DNA of 64,000 bases from NCBI RefSeq assembly GCF_037975245.1, contig NC_092571.1, positions 9,090,501-9,154,500 of the forward strand. Direction: 5' to 3'. This DNA is from Apostichopus japonicus (lineage: Eukaryota > Echinodermata > Holothuroidea > Aspidochirotida > Stichopodidae). Each line of letters opens with the position of its first letter. The first letter of the stretch is position 1. Below are positions 43,354-57,460 of this stretch, in pieces. The notes under the pieces were generated by a model that did no database searches, was not told the origin of the DNA, and saw nothing but the letters and a program-made list of their open reading frames with translations. The position numbers and the translations under genes are program-made.

Positions 43354-44258
43354 ATCGGTACCGCACATTCGATTGATCGGTACCGCACATTCGATTGATC
43401 GGTACCGAACAATCGATTGATCGGTACCGCACATTCGATTGATCGGTACCGCACATTCGATTCATCGGTACCGCACATTCGATTGATCGGTACCGTACAT
43501 TCGATTGATCGGTACCGCACATTCGATTGTTCGGTACCGCACATTCGATTGTTCGGTACCGCACATTCGATTGATCGGTATCGAGCATTCGATTGATCGG
43601 TACCGCACATTCGATTGTTCGGTACCGCACATTCGATTAATCGGTACCGCACATTCGATTGATCGGTACCGAACATTCGATTGATCAATACCGCACATTC
43701 GATTGATCGGTACCGCACATTCGATTGATCGGTACCGCACATTCGATTGTTCGGTATCGCACATTCGATTGTTCGGTACCGCACATTCGATTGATCGGTA
43801 TCGAACATTCGATTGATCGGTATCGAACATTCGATTGATCGGTACCGCACATTCGATATATCGGTACCGAACATTCGATTGATCGGTACCGCACATTCGA
43901 TTGATCGGTATCGCACATTCGATTGATCGGTACCGAACATTCGATTGATCGGTACCGCACAATCGATTGATCGGTACCGAACATTCGATTGATCGGTACC
44001 GAACATTCGATTGATCGGTACCGAACATTCGATTGATCAATACCGCACATTCGATTGATCGGTAACGAACATTCGATTGATCGGTTCCGCACATTCGATT
44101 GATCGGTAACGAACATTCGATTGATCGGTACCGCACATTCGATTGATCGGTACCGAACATTCGATTGATCAATACCGCACATTCGATTGATCGGTACCGC
44201 ACATTCGATTGATCGGTACCGAACATTCGATTGATCGGTACCGCACATTCGATTGATC

Positions 44259-44540
44259 GGTACGGTACCGCACATTCGATTGTTCGGTATCGCACATTAG
44301 TTGATCGGTACCGCACATTCGATTGTTCGGTACCGCACATTCGATTGATCGGTACCGCATATTCGATTGATCGGTACCGCACATTCGGTTGATCGGTACC
44401 GCACATTCGATTGTTCGGTACCGCACATTCGATTGTTCGGTACCGCACATTCGATTGATCGGTATCGAACATTCGATTGATCGGTACCGCACATTCGATT
44501 GATCGGTACCGCACATTCATATATCGGTACCGAACGATTG
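44259..44540. repeat. 273-bp cassette 4
   Basis: Copy of cassette 2 at offset 2,199, with the same one-base loss. Confidence 0.85.
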
Positions 44541-46170
44541 ATCGGTACCGCACATTCGATTGATCGGTATCGCACATTCGATTAATCGGTACCGCACATA
44601 TGATTGATCGGTTCCGCACATTCGATTGATCGGTACCGCACATTCGATTGATCGGTACCGAACATTCGATTGATCGGTACCGCACATTCGATTGATCGGT
44701 AACGCACATTCGATTGATCGGTAACGAACATTCGATTGATCGGTACCGAACATTCGATTGATCGGTAACGCACATTCGATTGATCGGTACCGAACATTCG
44801 ATTGATCGGTACCGAACATTCGATTGATCGGTACCGCACATTCGATTGATCGGTACCGAACATTCGATTGATCGGTAACGCACATTCGATTGATCGGTAC
44901 CGCACATTCGATTGATCGGTAACGCACATTCGATTGATCGGTACCGAACATTCGATTGATCGGTACCGCACAATCGATTGATCTGTACCGCACATTCGAT
45001 TGATCGTTACCGCACATTCGATTGATCAATACCGCACATTCGATTCATCGGTACCGCACATTCGATTGATCGGTACCGAACATTCGATTGATCAATACCG
45101 CACATTCGATTGATCGGTACCGCACATTCGATTAAACGGTAACGCGCATTCGATTGATCGGTACCGCACATTCGATTGATCGGTACCGCACATTCGATTG
45201 ATCGGTTCCGCACATTCGATTGATCGGTACCGCACATTCAATTGATCGGTACCGCACATTCGATTGTTCGGTACCGCACATTCGATTGTTCGGTACCGCA
45301 CATTCGATTGATCGGTAACGCACATTCGATTGATCGGTACCGCACATTCGATTGATCGTTACCGCACATTCGATTCATCGGTAACGCACAATCGATTGAT
45401 CGGTACCGAACATTCGATTGATCAATACCGCACATTCGATTGATCGGTACCGCACAATCGATTGATCGGTACCGAACATTCGATTGTTCGGTATCGCACA
45501 TTAGTTGATCGGTACCGCACATTCGATTGTTCGGTACCGCACATTCGATTGATCGGTACCGCACATTCGATTGATCGGTACCGCACATTCGGTTGATCGG
45601 TACCGCACATTCGATTGTTCGGTACCACACATTCGATTGTTCGGTACCGCACATTCGATTGATCGGTATCGAACATTCGATTGATCGGGACCGCACATTC
45701 GATTGATCGGTACCGAACATTCGATTGATCGGTAACGCACATTCGATTGATCGGTACCGAACATTCGATTGATCGGTAACGCACATTCGATTGATCTGTA
45801 CCGCACATTCGATTGATCGGTACCGAACATTCGATTGATTGGTACCGCACATTCGATTGATCGGTACCGCACATTCGATTGATCGGTACCGCACATTCGA
45901 TTGATCAATACCGCACATTCGATTGATCGGTATCGCACATTCAATTAATCGGTACCGCACATATGATTGATCGGTACCGCACATTCGATTGATCGGTACC
46001 GCACATTCGATTGATCGGTACCGAACATTCGATTGATCGGTAACGAACATTCGATTGATCGGTAACGTACATTCGATTGATCGGTACTGCACATTCGATT
46101 GATCGGTACCGAACATTCGATCGATGTGTACCGCATATATGATTGATCAGTACCGCACATTCGATTGATC

Positions 46171-46252
46171 GTTACGGTACCGAACATTCGATTGATCGGT
46201 ACCGCACATTCGATTGATCGGTACCGCACATTCGATTGATCGGTACGGTACC
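46171..46252. repeat. 71-bp doublet 5
   Basis: Domain III-type segment inside the 3.7-kb duplication. The downstream palindrome position here reads GATCGATACCGATC, so the symmetry is lost. Confidence 0.85.
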
Positions 46253-47110
46253 GAACATTCGATTGTTCGGTACCGCACATTCGATTGATCGGTACCGCAC
46301 ATTCGATTGATCGGTACCGCACATTCGATTGTTCGGTACCGCACATTCGATTGTTCGGTACCGCACATTCGATTGATCGGTATCGAACATTCGATTGATC
46401 GGTACCGCACATGCGATTGATCGGTACCGCACATTCAATTGATCGGTACCGAACATTCGATAGATCGGTACCGCACATTGGATTGATCGGTATCGCACAT
46501 TCGATTGATCGGTACCGCACATATGATTGATCGGTACCGCACATTCGATTGATCGGTACAACACATTCGATTGATCGGTACCGCACATTCGATTGATCGG
46601 TACCGAACATTCGATTGATCGGTAACGCACATTCGATTGATCGGTACCGCACATTCGATTGATCGGTACCGAACATTCGATTGATCGGTAACGCACATTC
46701 GATTGATCGGTACCGAACATTCGATTGATCGGTACCGAACATTCGATTGATCGGTAACGCACATTCGATTGATCGATACCGATCATTCGATTGATCGGTA
46801 CCGAACATTCGATTGATCGGTACCGCACATTCGATTGATCGGTACCGAACATTCGATTGATCGGTACCGCACATTCGATTGATCAATACCGCACATTCGA
46901 TTGATCGGTAACGAACATTCGATTGATCGGTACCGCACATTCGATTGATCGGTAACGAACATTCGATTGATCGGTACCGCACATTCGATTGATCGGTACC
47001 GAACATTCGATTGATCAATACCGCACATTCGATTGATCGGTTCCGAACAATCGATTGATCAATACCGCACATTCGATTGATCGGTACCACACATTCGATT
47101 GATCGATACC

Positions 47111-47275
47111 GCACATTCGATTGATCGGTACCGCACATTCGATTGATCGGTACCGCACATTCGATTGATCGGTACCGCACATTCGATTGATCGGTACCGC
47201 ACATTCGATTGATCGGTACCGCACATTCGATTGATCGGTACCGCACATTCGATTGATCGGTACCGCACATTCGAT
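47111..47275. repeat. Run of about seven unmodified consensus units
   Basis: Units with GCAC, GATC and GGTACC throughout follow one another without a variant. The run lies between the two offsets of the 3.7-kb repeat, so it sits at or near that duplication's junction. Confidence 0.75.
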
Positions 47276-48006
47276 TGTTCGGTACCGCACATTCGATTGT
47301 TCGGTACCGCACATTCGATTGATCGGTATCGAGCATTCGATTGATCGGTACCGCACATTCGATTGTTCGGTACCGCACATTCGATTAATCGGTACCGCAC
47401 ATTCGATTGATCGGTACCGAACATTCGATTGATCAATACCGCACATTCGATTGATCGGTACCGCACATTCGAATGATCGGTACCGCACATTCGATTGTTC
47501 GGTATCGCACATTCGATTGTTCGGTACCGCACATTCGATTGATCGGTATCGAACATTCGATTGATCGGTATCGAACATTCGATTGATCGGTACCGCACAT
47601 TCGATATATCGGTACCGAACATTCGATTGATCGGTACCGCACATTCGATTGATCGGTATCGCACATTCGATTGATCGGTACCGAACATTCGATTGATCGG
47701 TACCGCACAATCGATTGATCGGTACCGAACATTCGATTGATCGGTACCGAACATTCGATTGATCGGTACCGAACATTCGATTGATCAATACCGCACATTC
47801 GATTGATCGGTAACGAACATTCGATTGATCGGTTCCGCACATTCGATTGATCGGTAACGAACATTCGATTGATCGGTACCGCACATTCGATTGATCGGTA
47901 CCGAACATTCGATTGATCAATACCGCACATTCGATTGATCGGTACCGCACATTCGATTGATCGGTACCGAACATTCGATTGATCGGTACCGCACATTCGA
48001 TTGATC

Positions 48007-48288
48007 GGTACGGTACCGCACATTCGATTGTTCGGTATCGCACATTAGTTGATCGGTACCGCACATTCGATTGTTCGGTACCGCACATTCGATTGATCGG
48101 TTACGCACATTCGATTGATCGGTACCGCACATTCGGTTGATCGGTACCGCACATTCGATTGTTCGGTACCGCACATTCGATTGTTCGGTACCGCACATTC
48201 GATTGATCGGTATCGAACATTCGATTGATCGGTACCGCACATTCGATTGATCGGTACCGCACATTCATATATCGGTACCGAACGATTG
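48007..48288. repeat. 273-bp cassette 5
   Basis: Copy of cassette 4 at offset 3,748, with a private GGTTACGCAC. Confidence 0.85.
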
Positions 48289-49896
48289 ATCGGTACCGCA
48301 CATTCGATTGATCGGTATCGCACATTCGATTAATCGGTACCGCACATATGATTGATCGGTTCCGCACATTCGATTGATCGGTACCGCACATTCGATTGAT
48401 CGGTACCGAACATTCGATGGATCGGTACCGCACATTCGATTGATCGGTAACGCACATTCGATTGATCGGTAACGAACATTCGATTGATCGGTACCGAACA
48501 TTCGATTGATCGGTAACGCACATTCGATTGATCGGTACCGAACATTCGATTGATCGGTACCGAACATTCGATTGATCGGTACCGCACATTCGATTGATCG
48601 GTACCGAACATTCGATTGATCGGTAACGCACATTCGATTGATCGGTACCGCACATTCGATTGATCGGTAACGCACATTCGATTGATCGGTACCGAACATT
48701 CGATTGATCGGTACCGCACAATCGATTGATCGGTACCGAACATTCGATTGATCGTTACCGCACATTCGATTCATCGGTAACGCACATTCGATTCATCGGT
48801 ACCGCACATTCGATTGATCGGTACCGAACATTCGATTGATCAATACCGCACATTCGATTGATCGGTACCGCACATTCGATTGATCGGTACCGAACATTCG
48901 ATTGATCGGTACCGCACATTCGATTGATCGGTACCGCACATTCGATTAAACGGTAACGCGCATTCGATTGATCGGTACCGCACATTCGATTGATCGGTAC
49001 CGCACATTCGATTGATCGGTTCCGCACATTCGATTGATCGGTACCGCACATTCGATTGATCGGTACCGCACATTCGATTGATCGTTACCGCACATTCGAT
49101 TCATCGGTAACGCACAATCGATTGATCGGTACCGAACATTCGATTGATCAATACCGCCCATTCGATTGATCGGTACCGCACAATCGATTGATCGGTACCG
49201 AACATTCGATTGTTCGGTATCGCACATTAGTTGATCGGTACCGCACATTCGATTGTTCGGTACCGCACATTCGATTGATCGGTACCGCACATTCGATTGA
49301 TCGGTACCGCACATTCGGTTGATCGGTACCGCACATTCGATTGTTCGGTACCACACATTCGATTGTTCGGTACCGCACATTCGATTGATCGGTATCGAAC
49401 ATTCGATTGATCGGGACCGCACATTCGATTGATCGGTACCGAACATTCGATTGATCGGTAACGCACATTCGATTGATCGGTACCGAACATTCGATTGATC
49501 GGTAACGCACATTCGATTGATCGGTACCGCACATTCGATTGATCGGTACCGAACATTCGATTGATTGGTACCGCACATTCGATTGATCGGTACCGCACAT
49601 TCGATTGATCGGTACCGCACATTCGATTGATCAATACCGCACATTCGATTGATCGGTATCGCACATTCAATTAATCGGTACCGCACATATGATTGATCGG
49701 TACCGCACATTCGATTGATCGGTACCGCACATTCGATTGATCGGTACCGAACATTCGATTGATCGGTAACGAACATTCGATTGATCGGTAACGCACATTC
49801 GATTGATCGGTACTGCACATTCGATTGATCGGTACCGAACATTCGATCGATGTGTACCGCATATATGATTGATCGGTACCGCACATTCGATTGATC

Positions 49897-49978
49897 GTTA
49901 CGGTACCGAACATTCGATTGATCGGTACCGCACATTCGATTGATCGGTACCGCACATTCGATTGATCGGTACGGTACC
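49897..49978. repeat. 71-bp doublet 6
   Basis: Copy of doublet 5 at offset 3,726, with the same broken palindrome downstream. Confidence 0.85.
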
Positions 49979-50896
49979 GAACATTCGATTGTTCGGTACC
50001 GCACATTCGATTGATCGGTACCGCACATTCGATTGATCGGTACCGCACATTCGATTGTTCGGTACCGCACATTCGATTGTTCGGTACCGCACATTCGATT
50101 GATCGGTATCGAACATTCGATTGATCGGTACCGCACATGCGATTGATCGGTACCGCACATTCGATTGATCGGTACCGAACATTCGATAGATCGGTACCGC
50201 ACATTGGATTGATCGGTATCGCACATTCGATTGATCGGTACCGCACATATGATTGATCGGTACCGCACATTCGATTGATCGGTACAACACATTCGATTGA
50301 TCGGTACCGCACATTCGATTGATCGGTACCGAACATTCGATTGATCGGTAACGCACATTCGATTGATCGGTACCGCACATTCGATTGATCGGTACCGAAC
50401 ATTCGATTGATCGGTAACGCACATTCGATTGATCGGTACCGAACATTCGATTGATCGGTACCGAACATTCGATTGATCGGTAACGCACATTCGATTGATC
50501 GATACCGATCATTCGATTAATCGGTACCGAACATTCGATTGATCGGTACCGCACATTCGATTGATCGGTACCGAACATTCGATTGATCGGTACCGCACAT
50601 TCGATTGATCAATACCGCACATTCGATTGATCGGTAACGAACATTCGATTGATCGGTACCGCACATTCGATTGATCGGTAACGAACATTCGATTGATCGG
50701 TACCGCACATTCGATTGATCGGTAACGCACATTCGATTGATCAATACCGCACATTCGATTGATCGGTTCCGAACAATCGATTGATCAATACCGCACATTC
50801 GATTGATCGGTACCACACATTCGATTGATCGGTACCGCACATTCGATTGATCGGTACCGCACATTCGATTGATCGGTACCGCACATTCGATTGATC

Positions 50897-50942
50897 GGTA
50901 CGGTACCGCACATTCGATTGTTCGGTATCGCACATTAGTTGA
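50897..50942. repeat. J motif, GCAC form
   Basis: GCAC-type J motif near the end of the 3.7-kb duplication; no GAACGATTG unit follows at 273-274 bp. Confidence 0.85.
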
Positions 50943-51889
50943 TCGGTACCGCACATTCGATTGTTCGGTACCGCACATTCGATTGTTCGGTACCGCACAT
51001 TCGATTGATCGGTATCGAACATTCGATTGATCGGTACCGCACATTCGATTGATCGGTACCGCACATTCGATTGATCGGTACCGCACATTCGATTGATCGG
51101 TACCGCACATTCGATTGATCGGTAACGCACATTCGATTAATCGGTACCGCACATATGATTGATAGTTACCGCACATTCGATTGATCGGTACCGCACATTC
51201 GATTGATCGGTACCGCACATTCGATTGATCGGTACCGAACATTCGATTGATCGGTAACGCACATTCGATTGATCGGTACCGCACATTCGATTGATCGGTA
51301 CCGAACATTCGATTGATCGGTAATGCACATTCGATTGATCGGTACCGCACATTCGATTGATTGGTACCGCACATTCGATTGATCGGTACCGCACATTCGA
51401 TTGATCGGTACCGCACATTCGATTGATCGGTACCGCTCATTCGATTGATCGGTACCGCACATTCGATTGATCGGTACCGCACATTCGATTGTTCGGTATC
51501 GCACATTAGTTGATCGGTACCGCACATTCGATTGATCGGTATCGCACATTCGATTAATCGGTACCGCACATTCGATTGATCGGTACCGCACATTCGATTG
51601 ATCGGTACCGCACATTCGATTGATCGGTACCGAACATTCGATTGATCGGTACCGCACATTCGATTGATCGGTAACGCACATTCGATTGATCGGTACTGCA
51701 CATTCGATTGATCGGTACCGAACATTCGATTGATCGGTAACGCACATTCGATTGATCGGAACCGAACATTCGATTGATCGGTACCGCACATTAGATTGAT
51801 GTGTACCGCATATATGATTTATCGGTACCGCACATTCGATTGATCGGTACCGGACATTCGATTGATCGGTACCGCACATTCGATTGATC

Positions 51890-51935
51890 GGTACGGTACC
51901 GAGCATTCGATTGTTCGGTATCGCACATTAGTTGA
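51890..51935. repeat. J motif, GAGC form
   Basis: GGTACGGTACC followed by GAGCATTCG; otherwise a full J motif. Partner of 40604. Confidence 0.85.
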
Positions 51936-52157
51936 TCGGTACCGCACATTCGATTGTTCGGTACCGCACATTCGATTGATCGGTACCGCACATTCGATTG
52001 ATCGGTACCGCACATTCGGTTGATCAATACCGCACATTCGATTGATCGGTACCGCACATTCGATTGATCGGTACCGCACATTCGATTGTTCGGTACCGCA
52101 CATTCGATTGTTCGGTACCGCACATTCGATTGATCGGTATCGAACATTCGATTGATC

Positions 52158-52440
52158 GGTACGGTACCGAACATTCGATTGTTCGGTATCGCACATTAGT
52201 TGATCGGTACCGCACATTCGATTGTTCGGTACCGCACATTCGATTGATCGGTACCGCACATTCGATTGATCGGTACCGCACATTCGGTTGATCGGTACCG
52301 CACATTCGATTGTTCGGTACCGCACATTCGATTGTTCGGTACCGCACATTCGATTGATCGGTATCGAACATTCGATTGATCGGTACCGCACATTCGATTG
52401 ATCGGTACCGCACATTCGATATATCGGTACCGAACGATTG
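52158..52440. repeat. 274-bp cassette 6
   Basis: Copy of cassette 1 at offset 11,286. GGTACCGCAC where cassette 1 has GGTAGCGCAC. Confidence 0.85.
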
Positions 52441-52849
52441 ATCGGTACCGCACATTCGATTGATCGGTACCGCACATTCGATTGATCGGTACCGAACAAT
52501 CGATTGATCGGTACCGCACATTCGATTGATCGGTACCGCACATTCGATTGATCGGTACCGCACATTCGATTGATCGGTACCGCACATTCGATTGATCGGT
52601 ACCGCACAATCGATTGTTCGGTACCGCACATTCGATTGTTCGGTACCGCACATTCGATTGATCGGTATCGAGCATTCGATTGATCGGTACCGCACATTCG
52701 ATTGTTCGGTACCGCACATTCGATTAATCGGTACCGCACATTCGATTGATCGGTACCGAACATTCGATTGATCAATACCGCACATTCGATTGATCGGTAC
52801 CGCACATTCGATTGATCGGTACCGCACATTCGATTGTTCGGTACCGCAC

Positions 52850-54205
52850 ATTCGATTGATCGGTATCGAACATTCGATTGATCGGTACCGCACATTCGAT
52901 TGATCGGTACCGCACATTCGATATATCGGTACCGAACATTCGATTGATCGGTACCGCACATTCGATTGATCGGTATCGCACATTCGATTCATCGGTACCG
53001 CACATATGATTGATCGGTACCGAAAATTCGATTGATCGGTACCGCACATTCGATTGATCGGTACTGCACATTCGATTGATCGGTACCGAACATTCGATTG
53101 ATCGGTAACGCACATTCGATTGATCGGTACCGCACATTCGATTGATCGGTACCGAACATTCGATTGATCGGTACCGCACATTCGATTGATCGGTACCGAA
53201 CATTCGATTGATCGGTACCGAACATTCGATTGATCGGTACCGAACATTCGATTGATCAATACCGCACATTCGATTGATCGGTAACGAACATTCGATTGAT
53301 CGGTACCGCACATTCGATTGATCGGTAACGAACATTCGATTGATCGGTACCGCACATTCGATTGATCGGTACCGAACATTCGATTGATCAATACCGCACA
53401 TTCGATTGATCGGTACCGCACATTCGATTGATCGGTACCGAACATTCGATTGATCGGTACCGCACATTCGATTGATCGGTACGGTACCAAACATTCGATT
53501 GTTCGGTATCGCACATTAGTTGATCGGTTCCGCACATTCGATTGTTCGGTACCGCACATTCGATTGATCGGTACCGCACATTCGATTGATCGGTACCGCA
53601 CATTCGGTAGATCGGTACCGCACATTCGATTGTTCGGTACCGCACATTCGATTGTTCGGTACCGCACATTCGATTGATCGGTATCGAACATTCGATTGAT
53701 CGGTACCGCACATTCGATTGATCGGTACCGCACATTCGATATATCGGTACCGAACGATTGATCGGTACCGCACATTCGATTTATCGGTATCGCACATTCG
53801 ATTAATCGGTACCGCACATATGATTGATCGGTACCGCACATTCGATTGATCGGTACCGCACATTCGATTGATCGGTACCGAACATTCGATTGATCGGTAC
53901 CGCACATTCGATTGATCGGTAACGCACATTCGATTGATCGGTAACGAACATTCGATTGATCGGTACCGAACATTCGATTGATCGGTAACGCACATTCGAT
54001 TGATCGGTACCGAACATTCGATTGATCGGTAACGCACATTCGATTGATCGGTACCGCACATTCGATTGATCGGTACCGAACATTCGATTGATCGGTAACG
54101 CACATTCGATTGATCGGTACCGCACATTCGATTGATCGGTACCGCACATTCGATTGATCGGTAACGCACATTCGATTGATCGGTACCGAACATTCGATTG
54201 ATCGG
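52850..54205. repeat. Block H6, copy 1
   Basis: Matches 56105-57460 at offset 3,255 (148 units minus 1 bp), with the cassettes at 53478 and 56733 and a shared CATTCGGTAGATCGG. The segment about 53.1-54.2 kb also matches about 62.4-63.6 kb at offset 9,357. Confidence 0.75.
53478..53760. repeat. 274-bp cassette 7
   Basis: CAAAC-type start; CATTCGGTAGATCGG in place of CATTCGGTTG; GATCGGTTCC near 53525. Confidence 0.85.
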
Positions 54206-54815
54206 TACCGCACATTCGATATATCGGTACCGAACGATTGATCGGTACCGCACATTCGATTGATCGGTACCGCACATTCGATTGATCGGTATCGAACATT
54301 CGATTGATCGGTACCGCACATTCGATTGTTCGGTACCGCACATTCGATTGATCAATACCGCACATTTAATTGATCGGTACCGCACATTCGATTGATCGGA
54401 AACGCACATTCGATTGATCGGTACCGCACATTCGATTGATCGGTACCGCACATTCAATTGATCGGTACCGCACATTCGATTGATCGGTACCGAACATTCG
54501 ATTGATCGGTACCGCACAATCGATTGATCGGTACCGAACATTCGATTGATCGGTACCGAACATTCGATTGATCGGTACCGAACATTCGATTGATCAATAC
54601 CGCACATTCGATTGATCGGTAACGAACATTCGATTGATCGGTACCGCACATTCGATTGATCGGTAACGAACATTCGATTGATCGGTACCGCACATTCGAT
54701 TGATCGGTACCGAACATTCGATTGATCAATACCGCACATTCGATTGATCGGTACAGCACATTCGATTGATCGGTACCGAACATTCGATTGATCGGTACCG
54801 CACATTCGATTGATC

Positions 54816-54861
54816 GGTACGGTACCAAACATTCGATTGTTCGGTATCGCACATTAGTTGA
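54816..54861. repeat. J motif, CAAAC form
   Basis: GGTACGGTACCAAAC, then a full J ending. It lacks the GAACGATTG unit that completes a cassette. Confidence 0.85.
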
Positions 54862-54939
54862 TCGGTACCGCACATTCGATTGTTCGGTACCGCACATTCG
54901 ATTGATCGGTACCGCACATTCGATTGATCGGTACCGCAC

Positions 54940-55525
54940 ATTCGATTGATCGGTACCGAACATTGGATTGATCAATACCGCACATTCGATTGATCGGTAC
55001 CGCACATTCGATTGATCGGTACCGAACATTCGATTGATCGGTACCGCACATTCGATTGATCGGTACCGCACATTCGATTGATCGGTACGGTACCGAACAT
55101 TCGATTGTTCGGTATCGCACATTAGTTGATCGGTACCGCACATTCGATTGTTCGGTACCGCACATTCGATTGATCGGTACCGCACATTCGATTGATCGGT
55201 ACCGCACATTCGGTTGATCGGTACCGCACATTCGATTGTTCGGTACCACACATTCGATTGTTCGGTACCGCACATTCGATTGATCGGTATCGAACATTCG
55301 ATTGATCGGTACCGCACATTCGATTGATCGGTACCGCACATTCGATATATCGGTACCGAACGATTGATCGGTACCGCACATTCGATTGATCGGTACCGCA
55401 CATTCGATTGATCGGTATCGAACATTCGATTGATCGGTACCGCACATTCGATTGTTCGGTACCGCACATTCGATTGATCAATACCGCACATTTAATTGAT
55501 CGGTACCGCACATTCGATTGATCGG
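54940..55525. repeat. Block H7, copy 1
   Basis: Matches 58635-59220 at offset 3,695 (168 units minus 1 bp), containing the cassette at 55084, GGTACCACAC and a closing CATTTAATTG unit. Confidence 0.72.
55084..55366. repeat. 274-bp cassette 8
   Basis: GAAC-type start, with GGTACCACAC near 55247. Confidence 0.85.
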
Positions 55526-56104
55526 TACCGAACATTCGATTGATCGGTACCGCACATTCGATTGATCGGTACCGCACATTCGATTGTTCGGTACCGCACA
55601 TTCGATTGATCGGTACCGAACATTCGATTGATCGGTACCGCACAATCGATTGATCGGTACCGAACATTCGATTGATCGGTACCGAACATTCGATTGATAG
55701 GTACCGAACATTCGATTGATCAATACCGCACATTCGATTGATCGGTACCGCACATTAGTTGATCGGTACCGCACATTCGATTGTTCGGTACCGCACATTC
55801 GATTGATCGGTACCGCACATTCGATTGATCGGTATCGCACATTCGATTCATCGGTACCGCACATATGATTGATCGGTACCGAACATTCGATTGATCGGTA
55901 CCGCACATTCGATTGATCGGTACTGCACATTCGATTGATCGGTACCGAACATTCGATTGATCGGTAACGCACATTCGATTGATCGGTACCGCACATTCGA
56001 TTGATCGGTACCGAACATTCGATTGATCGGTACCGCACATTCGATTGATCGGTACCGAACATTCGATTGATCGGTACCGCACATTTGATTGATCGGTACC
56101 GCAC

Positions 56105-57460
56105 ATTCGATTGATCGGTATCGAACATTCGATTGATCGGTACCGCACATTCGATTGATCGGTACCGCACATTCGATATATCGGTACCGAACATTCGATT
56201 GATCGGTACCGCACATTCGATTGATCGGTATCGCACATTCGATTCATCGGTACCGCACATATGATTGATCGGTACCGAACATTCGATTGATCGGTACCGC
56301 ACATTCGATTGATCGGTACGGCACATTCGATTGATCGGTACCGAACATTCGATTGATCGGTAACGCACATTCGATTGATCGGTACCGCACATTCGATTGA
56401 TCGGTACCGAACATTCGATTGATCGGTACCGCACATTCGATTGATCGGTACCGAACATTCGATTGATCGGTACCGAACATTCGATTGATCGGTACCGAAC
56501 ATTCGATTGATCAATACCGCACATTCGATTGATCGGTAACGAACATTCGATTGATCGGTACCGCACATTCGATTGATCGGTAACGAACATTCGATTGATC
56601 GGTACCGCACATTCGATTGATCGGTACCGAACATTCGATTGATCAATACCGCACATTCGATTGATCGGTACCGCACATTCGATTGATCGGTACCGAACAT
56701 TCGATTGATCGGTACCGCACATTCGATTGATCGGTACGGTACCAAACATTCGATTGTTCGGTATCGCACATTAGTTGATCGGTACCGCACATTCGATTGT
56801 TCGGTACCGCACATTCGATTGATCGGTACCGCACATTCGATTGATCGGTACCGCACATTCGGTAGATCGGTACCGCACATTCGATTGTTCGGTACCGCAC
56901 ATTCGATTGTTCGGTACCGCACATTCGATTGATCGGTATCGAACATTCGATTGATCGGTACCGCACATTCGATTGATCGGTACCGCACATTCGATATATC
57001 GGTACCGAACGATTGATCGGTACCGCACATTCGATTTATCGGTATCGCACATTCGATTAATCGGTACCGCACATCTGATTGATCGGTACCGCACATTCGA
57101 TTGATCGGTACCGCACATTCGATTGATCGGTACCGCACATTCGATTGATCGGTACCGCACATTCGATTGATCGGTAACGCACATTCGATTGATCGGTAAC
57201 GAACATTCGATTGATCGGTACCGAACATTCGATTGATCGGTAACGCACATTCGATTGATCGGTACCGAACATTCGATTGATCGGTAACGCACATTCGATT
57301 GATCGGTACCGCACATTCGATTGATCGGTACCGAACATTCGATTGATCGGTAACGCACATTCGATTGATCGGTACCGCACATTCGATTGATCGGTACCGC
57401 ACATTCGATTGATCGGTAACGCACATTCGATTGATCGGTACCGAACATTCGATTGATCGG
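56105..57460. repeat. Block H6, copy 2
   Basis: Partner of 52850-54205. Private changes include GGTACGGCAC near 56317 and ACATCTG near 57072. Confidence 0.75.
56733..57015. repeat. 274-bp cassette 9
   Basis: CAAAC-type start with the CGGTAGATCGG variant, as in cassette 7 (offset 3,255). Confidence 0.85.

Larger units (their letters stand above)
42944..45142. repeat. 2,199-bp tandem higher-order repeat, copy 2
   Basis: Partner of 40745-42943. Both copies end in GATTAAACGGTAACGC. Beyond about 45190 the sequence diverges, so there are two copies, not three, in tandem. Confidence 0.88.
43508..47150. repeat. 3.7-kb higher-order repeat, copy P
   Basis: Its left part (43508-45010) matches 47256-48758 at offset 3,748. 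Its right part (about 45,030-47,150) matches about 48,756-50,880 at offset 3,726. The one-unit difference shows a 22-bp loss or gain in the middle. It overlaps copy 2 of the 2,199-bp repeat. Confidence 0.75.
47256..50880. repeat. 3.7-kb higher-order repeat, copy Q
   Basis: Partner of 43508-47150. Differences seen include CGAATGATCGG near 47470, GGTTACGCAC near 48100 and CATTCGATGG near 48415, so it is somewhat older than the 2,199-bp duplication. Confidence 0.75.
40745..51000. repeat. Domain IV: 2.2-kb tandem nested in a 3.7-kb duplication
   Basis: This region contains two 2,199-bp copies in direct tandem (40745-42943 and 42944-45142). Most of the second copy plus downstream sequence is repeated again 3,726-3,748 bp further on. 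Domain III-type segments (paired GGTAC duplications near 46171 and 49897) are interleaved with Domain V-type 274-bp cassettes, so the region is a mosaic of the two flanking domains. Only satellite units are present. Confidence 0.7.
51486..52826. repeat. Block H5, copy 2
   Basis: Partner of 40200-41540. Differences include GGTACCGCAC here where copy 1 has GGTAGCGCAC, and CAATCG near 52610. Confidence 0.7.

Noticed and set aside
40745-45142. Assembly artefact as the sole explanation of the 2,199-bp near-identical tandem
   Set aside because: It cannot be excluded from sequence alone, but one base differs, and a related third copy 3,748 bp further on carries its own changes, so real duplication is the simpler reading. 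Kept as a finding with a read-based check.
52024-54321. Longest minus-strand open frame (765 codons), and the many other minus-strand frames of 100-740 codons
   Set aside because: The minus strand of the consensus has no stop in any frame, so long frames arise automatically. All three frames carry the same peptide, frameshifts do not end them, and they start and end only at satellite variants. There is no codon bias, signal or domain to support a gene.
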